Of a DNA stretch of 18,728 nucleotides, positions 1-7,148 are shown piece by piece. Origin of the DNA: JAIBJP01 sp036506175 (GTDB lineage: Bacteria; Actinomycetota; Thermoleophilia; Gaiellales; Gaiellaceae); contig DASXSE010000085.1 of NCBI GenBank assembly GCA_036506175.1, forward strand, positions 1 through 18,728. The letters run 5' to 3'. Numbering within the stretch: the stretch's first letter is position 1; each line of letters opens with the position of its first letter. Both the position numbers and the translations under genes were made by a program. The notes under the pieces were generated by a model, which did not search any database, had not been told where the DNA came from, and saw only the letters and a list, made by a program, of their open reading frames with translations.

Positions 1-594
1 CCACCGGCCCGAACCCGCTCCCGCGGTGACCCGAGCTGCGCCGCCCGTCTCGCGCGCGCGGAGCTCCTGAATCTCCGCACGCGCTGGTGACTGGGGCGTC
101 CGGTGGCGCCGATCTTCTACGCCTTCCGCGCCCACGCCACAAGAGCCTCACAGGCACGTTCGCAAGAGCGCAGGCAACCGAAGGAGCTGCCAACGCACCG
201 GCGGCGAGCCTGTTGGCCGGAATTGCCGCTAAGAGGTCGAGCACGGCTTGGGTCGACCACTCTGGTCAAGTTCCGAGCCTTCTGGTCGATACCAGGGGAG
301 AGGTCGGGGCAAGCTCATCCCTCCCCGAGCTAGGCGTCTCGGTGAGCCGCATGCCGAGTCAAGTCGCGCCCCGGCCTCACCTAATAGCTAGCCAAGACCA
401 CACCGGGACCACACGGGCACGGCATTCTGCGGCCTAGACGGCAGGAACGAACCGCATGGCTGAGCAAAACCCGTATCGCCCCGACGTCCTCCGCCTTTTC
501 TCGGCAAAGGAAATGAGGCGCCGCCTTGCAGGGGTTCCGCCACGGCATGGCCCCCGCGACTAATGGGGACCCACACCTTCAGAGCACGAGGCCC
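1..594. other. Region without a convincing gene
   Basis: I see no recognisable protein, tRNA, tmRNA or RNase P RNA here. Short open frames exist on both strands, but their translations are rich in Arg, Ser and Pro with no family resemblance, as expected for chance frames in GC-rich DNA. A frame open from base 1 to a TGA at 88-90 could be the tail of a gene cut by the window edge, but nothing supports it beyond being open. Confidence 0.5.
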
Positions 595-861
595 TCAGCG
601 GTGCAGTTTGGAGAGCATGAAGATGAACCCGATGCCGAGGACGCCCATCGCAATCATCGGAGCAGATGAAAGAACGGATATGGGCCGCGCGTCGCGGTAT
701 GGGACCGTGTGTTGGGACGCGGGTGTTTTTTTCGGCTCGGGTTCCGACGCCGAGAGTTCGCCTAACCGATCCTCGTCCACATCCTCCCCGAGCACGAGGA
801 CACGGTAGAAGAGCAGCGCCAGCGCCGGCACAACGATCAGCCCGAGCGTCTCGATTCCCAT
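595..861 (-). CDS. Small hypothetical membrane protein with two predicted helices
   Basis: An 88-residue protein of unknown function. It begins MGIETLGLIV, and the first hydrophobic stretch (about residues 3-24) is followed by a charged Asp/Glu/Pro/Lys-rich loop (about 25-60) and a second hydrophobic stretch (about 62-84) ending in FMLSKLHR. That helix-loop-helix pattern is what a real small membrane protein shows and is unlike the Arg-rich chance frames around it. The reading frame is open further upstream, to 1041, but the added 60 residues look non-coding, so I start at the internal ATG. No clear ribosome binding site precedes it. It stands alone in an otherwise empty region, and no neighbour suggests a role. 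Confidence 0.5.
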   Translation of the reverse strand: MGIETLGLIVVPALALLFYRVLVLGEDVDEDRLGELSASEPEPKKTPASQHTVPYRDARPISVLSSAPMIAMGVLGIGFIFMLSKLHR

Positions 862-1280
862 CCTGTAGGCGACAGCGTAACGCGTTCGGACCTTTGGCCA
901 TCCCGGCGCCTCTGTATTCCGATTTTCGCCGATGCTGACTTTCCCCTGTTGGAGTCCAGGGCCAACCAGGCCAATGGCTATAGGTGTCTCGCATGGCCGC
1001 TCTTTGGCTTCCCACGCTTCGGAGTGCTTATGGATTCGCACCCCCTCGTGCGTCAGGCCCCTCGGGGTTCGCGTCTTGCGCCGGTTCAGCTAGCTCTTGT
1101 GAACCCTGCCCGCGCAGACCGTCGGAATCCCCTTACCCACAAGCCCAAGTGTTCGGCTCTCGCCGGCTCCAAGGTGGGACCACTCCTGACGCAACCGGTA
1201 GCGGCTTTCAGCGTATGATCGGCGCCTGCGCCGTTCGAGGTGGCACCGTTAGGCACCACTCCGGGAACGACTCCCCTGGG
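862..1280. other. Intergenic region with no supported gene
   Basis: About 420 bases between the small membrane protein and the peroxiredoxin remnant. Open frames exist but none shows a recognisable family or a protein-like composition. The left arm of the palindrome at 1261-1315 lies at its right edge. Otherwise I see nothing in it. Confidence 0.5.
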
Positions 1281-1315
1281 CTACTGCAAAACAGTTAGCC
1301 GGGAGTCGTCCTCGG
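1261..1315. repeat. Long imperfect palindrome at the peroxiredoxin breakpoint
   Basis: The arms ACGACTCCC (1267-1275) and GGGAGTCGT (1301-1309) pair perfectly. Inside them GGCTA (1279-1283) pairs with TAGCC (1296-1300) and CTG (1284-1286) with CAG (1292-1294), around a CAAAA loop. Outside them, after one mismatch, 1261-1265 pairs with 1311-1315 with one wobble pair. That gives about 22 paired bases with a 3-base and a 1-base bulge. The right arm lies in the codons where the peroxiredoxin loses homology. No T-run follows on either strand, so it is not an ordinary terminator. Confidence 0.7.
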
Positions 1316-1424
1316 GATAGAAGTAGAGGACAACGGGCCGTCCGCGAAGGTCGGACAGCCTCACCTGTTCGCCGCTTTCGTTCGCGAGATCGAAATCGGG
1401 TGCCGGCGCGCCTTCCTCGACCAT
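1281..1424 (-). pseudogene. Truncated peroxiredoxin (BCP/PrxQ-type) remnant
   Basis: The first 40 or so residues, starting MVEEGAPAPDF, match the N terminus of thioredoxin-dependent peroxiredoxins of the bacterioferritin-comigratory (BCP/PrxQ) family: APAPDF near the start, then LSDLRGRPVVLYFYPEDD. In the family this is followed by T-P-G-C, carrying the peroxidatic cysteine. Here the frame reads Ser-Arg-Leu and ends after a few codons, giving 47 residues against about 150 in the family. Adding one base after the second Asp codon would restore Thr-Pro-Gly, but a TAA then sits where the Cys codon should be. I find no remainder of the gene in the 1280 bases beyond. It cannot be an active peroxidase. 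It lies divergent from the membrane-protein gene at 1462. Confidence 0.7.
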
Positions 1425-1461
1425 CGTTGCCAGTGTACGGAAGCTAGGGTCCCGCGCGGCG

Positions 1462-1815
1462 ATGCTCGGCCTCCACCAGATCAACGCGATCCTCGTGATC
1501 CTGACGAATCTGCTCGCATTCGGCTGGGGACTGGTCTACCTGCTACGCAAGCGCTATCCGGGTCGGATCTACGCCCACCTCCTGGCGGCCGGACAGGCCC
1601 TCCTGATCGCCCAGGTCGCGCTCGGGTTGCTGCTTCTCTCCGACGGGCGCCGCGCGCCGGACCGCCTCCACTACGCGTACGGGGCATTCGCCCTTTTCGC
1701 TGCGCTGTCCCCGTGGCTCTACGCGCCCCCGGTCCCGGCGCGGAGGCTTGCGTGGTTCGTGGGAGCTACCCTGCTCGCAACCGCGCTCGCCGTGCGTGCG
1801 TACACAACGTCGTGA
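1462..1815 (+). CDS. Hypothetical four-helix membrane protein
   Basis: A 117-residue protein made almost entirely of four hydrophobic segments, at roughly residues 8-28, 40-60, 68-88 and 95-113, with short basic loops (LRKRYPGR after helix 1, an Arg-rich loop after helix 2). I do not recognise a named family. The start is the ATG reading MLGLHQINAIL; no Shine-Dalgarno sequence is evident, and the start lies 37 bases from the divergent peroxiredoxin remnant. The next gene begins 2 bases after the stop codon, so the two are probably co-transcribed and may form a membrane pair. Confidence 0.7.
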   Translation: MLGLHQINAILVILTNLLAFGWGLVYLLRKRYPGRIYAHLLAAGQALLIAQVALGLLLLSDGRRAPDRLHYAYGAFALFAALSPWLYAPPVPARRLAWFVGATLLATALAVRAYTTS

Positions 1816-1817
1816 GA

Positions 1818-2180
1818 ATGAGCCCCACCTTACGTGGCTTCGCGATCATCGTCGTGATCGCGGTTGTCATCACCGTCTTGCAGCTACAGATCGCTCTCTT
1901 CAGCCTTCTGTTGCTCGCCCAGATCGCGTTCTTCCTCGCGATCGCGTTCTTCCTCTTCCTCCTCTGGCGCGACCGGCGCGAGGAGATCTCGATGTGGAGC
2001 GCGCGTGCGCGCGCCGTCTTCTACGGCGCTGTGCTCCTAGCAGTGGTGGACATCGGCGTCGCGATCCTCACCCCGTATCCGGACGGGGGGCTCGAGACGC
2101 TCGCCTTCGTCGCGGTGCTCGCTGCCTGCGGCTACTCGCTCTGGCGCATCTGGCGCCAAGAACATACGTACAGTTATTAG
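1818..2180 (+). CDS. Hypothetical membrane protein
   Basis: A 120-residue integral membrane protein of unknown function. Hydrophobic segments lie at about residues 6-26, 28-49, 65-84 and 91-110; between the second and third is a charged loop (WRDRREEISMW), and the C terminus is polar (WRIWRQEHTYSY). The ATG lies 2 bases after the preceding stop; an in-frame GTG 6 bases upstream overlaps that stop and is an alternative start. Its TAG overlaps the TAA of the convergent chlorite-dismutase-family gene within the four bases TTAG at 2177-2180, so the two genes share their 3' ends. Confidence 0.65.
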   Translation: MSPTLRGFAIIVVIAVVITVLQLQIALFSLLLLAQIAFFLAIAFFLFLLWRDRREEISMWSARARAVFYGAVLLAVVDIGVAILTPYPDGGLETLAFVAVLAACGYSLWRIWRQEHTYSY

Positions 2181-2884
2181 GTCGTGCCGACGCGGGCGGC
2201 TGCGCCGTCCAGCGAGTCGAGTATGTCGCGGAGCCCCTGAGCCGTGCCGACGAAGATCGGCGTATCACGCTCCGTGTAGCGGCTCGCCTCCGTCTCGCGC
2301 AACGTCATCATCAGCTGCAGGAAGTCTGAGGGGCTCTCACACTCGAACGCCGTCATGAACTCCTGGTCGTCGATCCCGAAGGAGTACGTCGTGTGGTTCG
2401 TGATGGTGGCGAAGCGGCCTCCAACCGCGGCATGCTCCTGCATGGCCCGGCGGCGGTCGTCGATCGGCAGCGAGTACCACTCGCGCTTTTTCACGAAGGG
2501 GTAGACGACCAGGTACGGCGCGCCGCGAGGAACGACGCGTCGCGGCCCCTTGCTCCTCTGCTCGAAGTACTGCGACGGCTTCGTCGTGGCCAGGTAGGAG
2601 TACGGAGTCGTCAGGTAACCCGCGAGCGGCGTGGCGTTGATGTCGACGGCGAGCTCGCGCAGGTCGTCATACCGCTCCGTCAGCTTCCAGAAGAGGAAAT
2701 CGACTTCCGGCCGGACACCGACGAGCGTGTACGCGCGGAGCTCCATGCGCTCCTGCCACGCCGCGACGACCTCTGCCAGCGCTTCCTTTCCCGCAGCCCG
2801 CTCCTCCACGGGCAGGCGGCGCCAGAAGGGATCAACCTTGTACAGCGTGTACGCGACGTATTGCGTCGAGGTCTCCGCGGCCAC
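2177..2884 (-). CDS. chdC: Coproheme decarboxylase (HemQ/ChdC, chlorite-dismutase family)
   Basis: A protein of 235 residues, the normal size for the family. ChdC performs the last step of the coproporphyrin-dependent heme pathway of Gram-positive bacteria, decarboxylating two propionates of coproheme with hydrogen peroxide to give heme b in the cytosol. Visible hallmarks are PYLVVYPFVKKREWYSLP (residues 123-140), in which Tyr137 would be the catalytic tyrosine, TTYSFGIDDQEF (165-176) and LRETEASRY (195-203). His164 lies 27 residues after Tyr137, the spacing I recall for the heme-ligating His in Firmicutes enzymes. The start is GTG with no obvious ribosome binding site. No other heme gene is nearby. 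A true chlorite dismutase is unlikely given these decarboxylase-type motifs. Confidence 0.88.
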   Translation of the reverse strand: MAAETSTQYVAYTLYKVDPFWRRLPVEERAAGKEALAEVVAAWQERMELRAYTLVGVRPEVDFLFWKLTERYDDLRELAVDINATPLAGYLTTPYSYLATTKPSQYFEQRSKGPRRVVPRGAPYLVVYPFVKKREWYSLPIDDRRRAMQEHAAVGGRFATITNHTTYSFGIDDQEFMTAFECESPSDFLQLMMTLRETEASRYTERDTPIFVGTAQGLRDILDSLDGAAARVGTT

Positions 2885-2965
2885 GGCGCAATCGTAGCGT
2901 TCACGTCACGAGTCACTCGTTACCTTCGAGAGAGGCGCGGGCCTATTCGCCAAACGCGGGCAGCG

Positions 2966-2983
2966 AGTAGGCCTGCGCCTACT
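2966..2983 (-). terminator. Possible hairpin terminator of the diadenylate cyclase gene
   Basis: AGTAGGC (2966-2972) and GCCTACT (2977-2983) form a perfect 7-bp stem with a 4-base loop, overlapping the TAG stop codon of the minus-strand DAC gene. No T-run follows on the minus strand, so it may protect the mRNA 3' end rather than terminate transcription. Confidence 0.35.
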
Positions 2984-3605
2984 TGGCCTCGCCTGCGACG
3001 GCCAGCGTGACCCCGACCTCGGGGAGCTGGCTGACCTCGGGTGCCGGCGTAAAGAGCCCTTCCCGCGACATGAGGAAGAGCTCGGGGATGATCTCGGCGC
3101 GGATCTCTCCGCCGGAAAAGACCCGCACGACCGAGCTCTGTGAGACGGCCACCGCCATGGCGTTCGTCTCGCGCGTCACCGATGCGGCTGCTGCGTGGCG
3201 TGTTCCGAGTCCGGGGAGGAAGTTGTCTGGCGAGGCCACGTCGACATCCACGTAGCGTCCGGCGGAGACGAAGGTCCCGTCGTCGTCCACCAGGAACGCC
3301 CCGTCGAGCTGCGCCAGCTCCTTGACGGTCTCGCGGAAGTCGGGGCGGTCGACGTGCAGGAGCTCTTCGGCATGCCCGTGCAGCGGATCGAGCAGGAGCG
3401 GCCGCGACTTCGCGACGACCGCGTCCACGTCGCCGATGACGAACAGCGTGCCGATCTTGCGGCCCTCGCGGCCCTCTCGCGCTATCTCGACGGCGAGCTG
3501 CACGATGGACTCGAGCGCGTGCTTACGCCTGCCGAGGCAATGGGCGCTCTTCGACACCGGCCCGTACGCCGTGCCGAACCAGCGGGGTTGCCCGTTGGTC
3601 GCCAT
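2979..3605 (-). CDS. Stand-alone DAC-domain protein, putative diadenylate cyclase (c-di-AMP synthase)
   Basis: The protein carries both signatures of the DisA_N/DAC domain: D-G-A in LAQLDGAFLVDDDG, and the R-H motif in LPGLGTRHAAAASVTRET, where the family usually reads RHRAA. These bind ATP and metal when two DAC domains meet face to face to condense two ATP into cyclic di-AMP. Upstream, GRRKHALESIVQLAVEIA fits the start of the domain. There is no DisA helix-hairpin-helix DNA-binding tail and no membrane segment, so it is a soluble single-domain form. I chose the ATG at 3605 (208 residues); an earlier ATG at 3647 would leave only 6 bases before the divergent sirtuin start. The Ala in place of the second Arg of RHRAA is a point to test. 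Function is inferred from motifs. Confidence 0.78.
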   Translation of the reverse strand: MATNGQPRWFGTAYGPVSKSAHCLGRRKHALESIVQLAVEIAREGREGRKIGTLFVIGDVDAVVAKSRPLLLDPLHGHAEELLHVDRPDFRETVKELAQLDGAFLVDDDGTFVSAGRYVDVDVASPDNFLPGLGTRHAAAASVTRETNAMAVAVSQSSVVRVFSGGEIRAEIIPELFLMSREGLFTPAPEVSQLPEVGVTLAVAGEAK

Positions 3606-3653
3606 ATCTTCCGAAACGAGCCGGACCCGCTTTCTAATCCCTAGCATCGGGAC

Positions 3654-4397
3654 GTGTCCGCGGAGCTCGCCGCCCTCATTCGCGAGAACCAGCCGTGCGT
3701 CGCACTTACGGGAGCGGGCGTCTCGACGGAGAGCGGGATCCCTGACTTTCGCTCACCGACCGGAATGTGGGCCGAGTTCGACCCGCTCGAGTACGCCACG
3801 CTGGGCGCTTTTCGAGACGATCCCGAGAAGGTCTGGCGCTTCTACGCGCCGCGGTTTGGGATGCTGACAGAGGCCGAGCCGAATGCCGCGCACCGCGCCC
3901 TCGCCGAGCTCGAGCGGACGGGCCTGCTCCGGGCAGTCGTCACGCAAAACATCGATCTCCTGCACGAGCGGGCGGGCAGCCGCGAGGTCATCGAGGTGCA
4001 CGGCTCCATCCGCACGTCGACGTGCCTTGCGTGCGGCGCGCGGTACACGCTCGACGATGTGTTGGCTCTCCTCGACGAGGGACAGGGCGCGCCCCGTTGC
4101 ACCGCCTGCGGTGCGGTCGTCAAGCCCGACGTCGTCTTCTTCGACGAGGTGCTTCCCGAGGCCGCGATCGACCGGGCATACGAGCTGGCCGGCGAGTCGG
4201 GCCTTCTGCTCGTCGTCGGCTCGTCGCTCGAGGTCTGGCCCGTTGCCGAGCTGCCGCTCGTAACCTTGCATCGCGGCGGGAAGGTTGCGGTCGTGAACGA
4301 CGGCCCGACGTCCATCGACGATCGTGCGCAGCTCAAGCTCGGCGGTAAGGCCGGAAAGGTGCTGAGCGACACCGTGGCTAGGCTTGGAGAGGGATGA
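3654..4397 (+). CDS. cobB: NAD-dependent protein deacylase, sirtuin family
   Basis: A 247-residue sirtuin that removes acyl groups from protein lysines using NAD, in the cytosol. All core motifs are present: GAGVSTESGIPDFRS (residues 20-34) and TQNID (97-101) for NAD binding, HGS with catalytic His116, a zinc site of two C-x-x-C pairs (Cys124/127 and Cys149/152), and GSSLEVWP (189-196). The phrase VKPDVVFFDEVLP (157-168) is standard. I do not see the Ala-Gly-Thr-Ala or Tyr/Arg signs needed to call it a desuccinylase, so acyl preference is open. The start is a GTG. The stop overlaps the uvrC start by ATGA, giving a two-gene operon with translational coupling. Bacterial sirtuins often control acyl-CoA synthetases, but none is nearby. 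Confidence 0.92.
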   Translation: MSAELAALIRENQPCVALTGAGVSTESGIPDFRSPTGMWAEFDPLEYATLGAFRDDPEKVWRFYAPRFGMLTEAEPNAAHRALAELERTGLLRAVVTQNIDLLHERAGSREVIEVHGSIRTSTCLACGARYTLDDVLALLDEGQGAPRCTACGAVVKPDVVFFDEVLPEAAIDRAYELAGESGLLLVVGSSLEVWPVAELPLVTLHRGGKVAVVNDGPTSIDDRAQLKLGGKAGKVLSDTVARLGEG

Positions 4398-6265
4398 CGA
4401 CGGCCACGGAGAGCCGCACAGAACGGATCGAAGCGCAGCTCAAGGCGCTTCCCGCGAAGCCTGGCGTCTACCTCTTCCGCGGCCCGAACGACGCCGTCCT
4501 CTACGTCGGCCGAGCGAAGTCCCTGCGCGCCCGTGTCCGCTCCTACTTCCGCGGCGGCGACTCGCGCCAGGGGCTCGACAAGCTCACGAGCCGGGTCGAA
4601 CGGATCGAGGTGATCCTGACGAGCACGGAGGCCGAGGCCTACCACCTCGAGCAGAACCTGATCCAGCGCTACAGGCCTCCCTTCAACGTCCGGCTGCGCG
4701 ACGACAAGTCGTACCCGTACATCGCGGTCACCGTGGAGGACGACTACCCGCGCGTCATGTTCACGCGTGAGCGGCACCGGCGCGGGGTCGTTTACTTCGG
4801 CCCGTACGCGAATGCGAAGAAGGTGCGCGAGACGCTCGACGTGCTGAATCGCGTCTTCCGCTTCCGCCCGTGCGAAGGGCCGCAGCCCGGTCGTCACTCG
4901 GGCATTCCCTGCCTCGACTACCACATAGACCGCTGCCTGGCGCCGTGCGTCGGCTACGTCTCGAAAGAGGACTACCGGCAGATCATCGACGGCGTGGTGG
5001 ATTTCCTCTCTGGCGAGACCCAGTCGATCCTCCGAGAGCTGGAGAAGCGAATGCAAGCGGCCTCCAATCGCCAGGACTTCGAGGAAGCGGCGCGCATGCG
5101 CAACCGGCTGTTCGCGGTCCGCCACCTTGCCGAGCGCCAAGCAGCGGACAAGCGCGCGATCGGGACCGTCGACGTGATCGGGATCGCCTCCTCGAACGGG
5201 AGCGCGGCAGTGCAGGTCTTCCCGCTTCGCGGCGGCCGGCTCACCGACCGGCACAGCTTCTTCCTCGAGAACGTGACGGGTCAGGATCTCGACTCGCTCC
5301 TAGAGGCCTTCTGCCTCGAGTATTACGGGAGCGCGCCGAGCATCCCACCGCTCATCGTGGTGCCGCCGGACGCCAGCTCCCTCGAGGGATTGGAGGAGTT
5401 CCTCTCCGACCTGCGCGGGACGAAAGTGGAGGTGCGGCCGGCTCGCCGCGGGGAGAAGCGCCGTCTCCAAGAGCTCGCGCAGCAGAACGCCGAGCTCGCC
5501 CTCGAGAGCGACACGATGCGGAGCGAGCGCACGCGGCTGCGGCGGATCGAGGCGCTCGAAGAGCTGCGTGAGCAGCTCAACCTGGAGAGCCTTCCGATCC
5601 GCATCGAGTGCTTCGACATCTCCAACATCCAGGAGACCGCGCCGGTCGGCTCGCTCGTCGTCTTCCAGGATGCGGTCCCGAAGAAGGCGCACTACCGGAA
5701 GTTCGGAGTTCGCTACGAGGGAGGCCAGGACGACTTCGCGATGATGCGGGAGGTCGTTGGCCGGCGATTCGCGAGGACGCGGCCCGCCACGAGCGGCGGC
5801 GACTACGACGAGAGCTTCGCCGCCGTGCCCAACCTCGTCGTCGTCGACGGAGGGAAGGGCCAGCTTTCCGCCGCCCTCGCGGCCATGCAGGAGTTCGACT
5901 TGCCACGCGTGGCCGTGATCGCGCTCGCCAAGCGGGCGGAGGAGGTCTTCGTCCCGGGCCGCTCCGATCCGATCGTCCTCGAGGCAGGCTCGGCCGGGTT
6001 GCAGCTCCTGCAGCGGATCCGGGACGAGGCGCACCGCTTTGCTCTCGGCTTCCATCGCCAGCGCCGCGACAAGGAAGCGCGTGAGTCGATTCTCGACGCG
6101 CTGCCGGGCGTCGGTCCCGCCCGCAAGCGCGCGCTCATACGTCACTTCGGGTCGCCGGAGCGTCTCCTGGCCGCGACAGCCGAGGAACTCGAGGGAGTCC
6201 CAGGCGTCCCCGCGAAGACGGGGCGCCAGATCTACGCAGCGCTGCACAAGGCGGGCCGGGCATAG
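4394..6265 (+). CDS. uvrC: Excinuclease ABC subunit C
   Basis: A 623-residue UvrC that makes both incisions around bulky DNA damage with UvrA and UvrB. In order: a GIY-YIG nuclease (GVYLF at 24-28, VLYVGRAKSL at 35-44) for the 3' cut; four cysteines at 160, 173, 181 and 185, spaced as in UvrC enzymes that carry an iron-sulfur cluster; a UVR motif binding UvrB (about 214-247); an RNase H-like endonuclease for the 5' cut with Asp408 (ECFDIS), Asp485 (VVVDGGKGQ) and His548 (DEAHRF); and a C-terminal double helix-hairpin-helix (about 568-620). The ATG follows GGAGAGG and overlaps the sirtuin stop. Full length, no sign of damage. In many Actinobacteria uvrC is followed by rapZ, yvcK and whiA; here rapZ and yvcK are absent. 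Confidence 0.97.
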   Translation: MTTATESRTERIEAQLKALPAKPGVYLFRGPNDAVLYVGRAKSLRARVRSYFRGGDSRQGLDKLTSRVERIEVILTSTEAEAYHLEQNLIQRYRPPFNVRLRDDKSYPYIAVTVEDDYPRVMFTRERHRRGVVYFGPYANAKKVRETLDVLNRVFRFRPCEGPQPGRHSGIPCLDYHIDRCLAPCVGYVSKEDYRQIIDGVVDFLSGETQSILRELEKRMQAASNRQDFEEAARMRNRLFAVRHLAERQAADKRAIGTVDVIGIASSNGSAAVQVFPLRGGRLTDRHSFFLENVTGQDLDSLLEAFCLEYYGSAPSIPPLIVVPPDASSLEGLEEFLSDLRGTKVEVRPARRGEKRRLQELAQQNAELALESDTMRSERTRLRRIEALEELREQLNLESLPIRIECFDISNIQETAPVGSLVVFQDAVPKKAHYRKFGVRYEGGQDDFAMMREVVGRRFARTRPATSGGDYDESFAAVPNLVVVDGGKGQLSAALAAMQEFDLPRVAVIALAKRAEEVFVPGRSDPIVLEAGSAGLQLLQRIRDEAHRFALGFHRQRRDKEARESILDALPGVGPARKRALIRHFGSPERLLAATAEELEGVPGVPAKTGRQIYAALHKAGRA

Positions 6266-6501
6266 CCGAGCCGGCGGCGGAGGTCCGCCCTGATCTTTCT
6301 GCTCCAGATGGCGCCTCACCTAGCCAGACCGCTGGTCGGCGGGCTTTAGCCGGGCAAATACGCGTCCGCGTTCAGTTACTCGCAGACGCCGCTGCGGCAG
6401 GATCCTGCGCGAGCTCGCCCCGTGTGACTAAACGCGCGGTCAGCGCGTTGGCTCGGGCTCGCTCGCTGCCTCCTTTGCGAGAGACGCCCCCAGAGGCCCG
6501 G
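6266..6501. other. Convergent intergenic region with a weak hairpin
   Basis: A 236-base gap between the convergent uvrC and MshEN genes. GGCGGA (6276-6281) and TCCGCC (6284-6289) can pair around a 2-base loop and are followed by the T-rich stretch TGATCTTTCT, a weak candidate terminator for uvrC. I see no gene in the rest. Confidence 0.45.
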
Positions 6502-7056
6502 CTAGTGCGTTGTTGGCTTCACCGACGCCTCGGCGAGGGCGTCGCGAAGTCCGGTTCCGAAACCGTGCTCCATCTCGATGCTGGCGCTGCCTTGCTCCTC
6601 GAGCGCAAGCGAGAGGACGGGCTGGGAGACCGCGCCTCGCTTCACGAGGATCTCGCCGAGGAGCTCACCGCTCCTCGCTTGCTCGGCGAGCGCATCGTTG
6701 ATATCGGCGTCCGTGACGTGTCCTGCGCTGACGAGCAATCGGCCCAGAGGCCGCCCGCCTTCGCTCCTCGGGGGCTCCGCATGTGTCGCGTGACCGCTGA
6801 TGGCAGCGCGCAAGCCGCCGCCGAAGCCGCGCTCAGGTTCGAGCTGGCCCGCCTGCTCGGCAAGCGTGCTCTCCAGCGCCGCGCGGGAGAGGACTCCGCG
6901 ATCGAGGAGGATCTGACCCAGCCGACGCCTCGAGCGCCGCTGTTCGACGAGAGCCTCTGCGACGTCCTGCTCGACGACGAGCCCGCGGAGAACCAGCAGC
7001 TCGCCCAGGCGGCGGCGTCCTGCGGTCCTGCTGTTTGCGACGAGCGTGTGAGTCAA
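6502..7056 (-). CDS. Double MshEN-domain protein (paralogue A), putative cyclic di-GMP receptor
   Basis: A 184-residue soluble protein made of two MshEN (type II secretion ATPase N-terminal) domains and nothing else. Each domain is two 24-residue motifs separated by 5 residues, at 16-39/45-68 and 103-126/132-155, with Gly at motif position 3, Leu/Ile at 5, Gly at 10 and Gln at 24. MshEN domains of MshE-type ATPases are known cyclic di-GMP binders. The first domain keeps Arg at position 1 of both motifs (Arg16, Arg45); the second has Pro103 and Leu132. Each domain is followed by a G-F-G-x-G-L-R motif (77-83 and 165-171). The start is TTG, backed by AAGGAG at 7064-7069, 7 bases upstream. The ATPase domain is absent. 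Ligand binding is inference. Confidence 0.75.
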   Translation of the reverse strand: MTHTLVANSRTAGRRRLGELLVLRGLVVEQDVAEALVEQRRSRRRLGQILLDRGVLSRAALESTLAEQAGQLEPERGFGGGLRAAISGHATHAEPPRSEGGRPLGRLLVSAGHVTDADINDALAEQARSGELLGEILVKRGAVSQPVLSLALEEQGSASIEMEHGFGTGLRDALAEASVKPTTH

Positions 7057-7122
7057 GGCCCTGCTCCTTCTCGAGCAGCTTTCCTCTCGTACTCGTTCTA
7101 GCCCGTCTGAGGGCCTGCGTTG

Positions 7123-7138
7123 TCCCTCAAGCGAGGGA
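7123..7138. promoter_or_regulatory. Hairpin upstream of paralogue A, matching one upstream of paralogue B
   Basis: TCCCTC (7123-7128) and GAGGGA (7133-7138) form a 6-bp palindrome with loop AAGC, ending 66 bases before the TTG start at 7056. The same arms occur at 7761-7776 before the other paralogue. The repeat and its matched distance suggest an operator or a shared 5' leader structure. It also lies 10 bases beyond the stop of paralogue B, so a 3'-end role is possible, although no T-run follows. Confidence 0.4.
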
Positions 7139-7148
7139 AATTTGCGAA

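Noticed and set aside
1..600. tmRNA, RNase P RNA or tRNA genes
   Set aside because: I found no T-arm with matching acceptor stem, no tag-peptide frame ending in Ala-Leu-Ala-Ala and no RNase P core sequence. A covariance-model search would be decisive.
1240..1310. Integron attC site (GTTAGGC near 1248, with GTTAGCC and a palindrome nearby)
   Set aside because: The 7-base core has no matching partner core at a proper distance; the nearest GCCTAAC is near 762, about 490 bases away. No integrase or cassette array is seen.
2177..2884. True chlorite dismutase
   Set aside because: The REWY and DDQEF-type motifs, and the Gram-positive actinobacterial context, fit the coproheme decarboxylase branch better.
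3842..5254. Very long open frame on the minus strand opposite the sirtuin and uvrC genes
   Set aside because: The translation is Arg/Ala/Asp-rich with no family resemblance, and the plus strand carries two unmistakable genes. Long antisense frames are common in GC-rich DNA.
6424..7101. 225-residue open frame on the plus strand over MshEN paralogue A
   Set aside because: It is antisense to a gene with clear internal motif repeats and a good ribosome binding site. Its own translation shows no domain.
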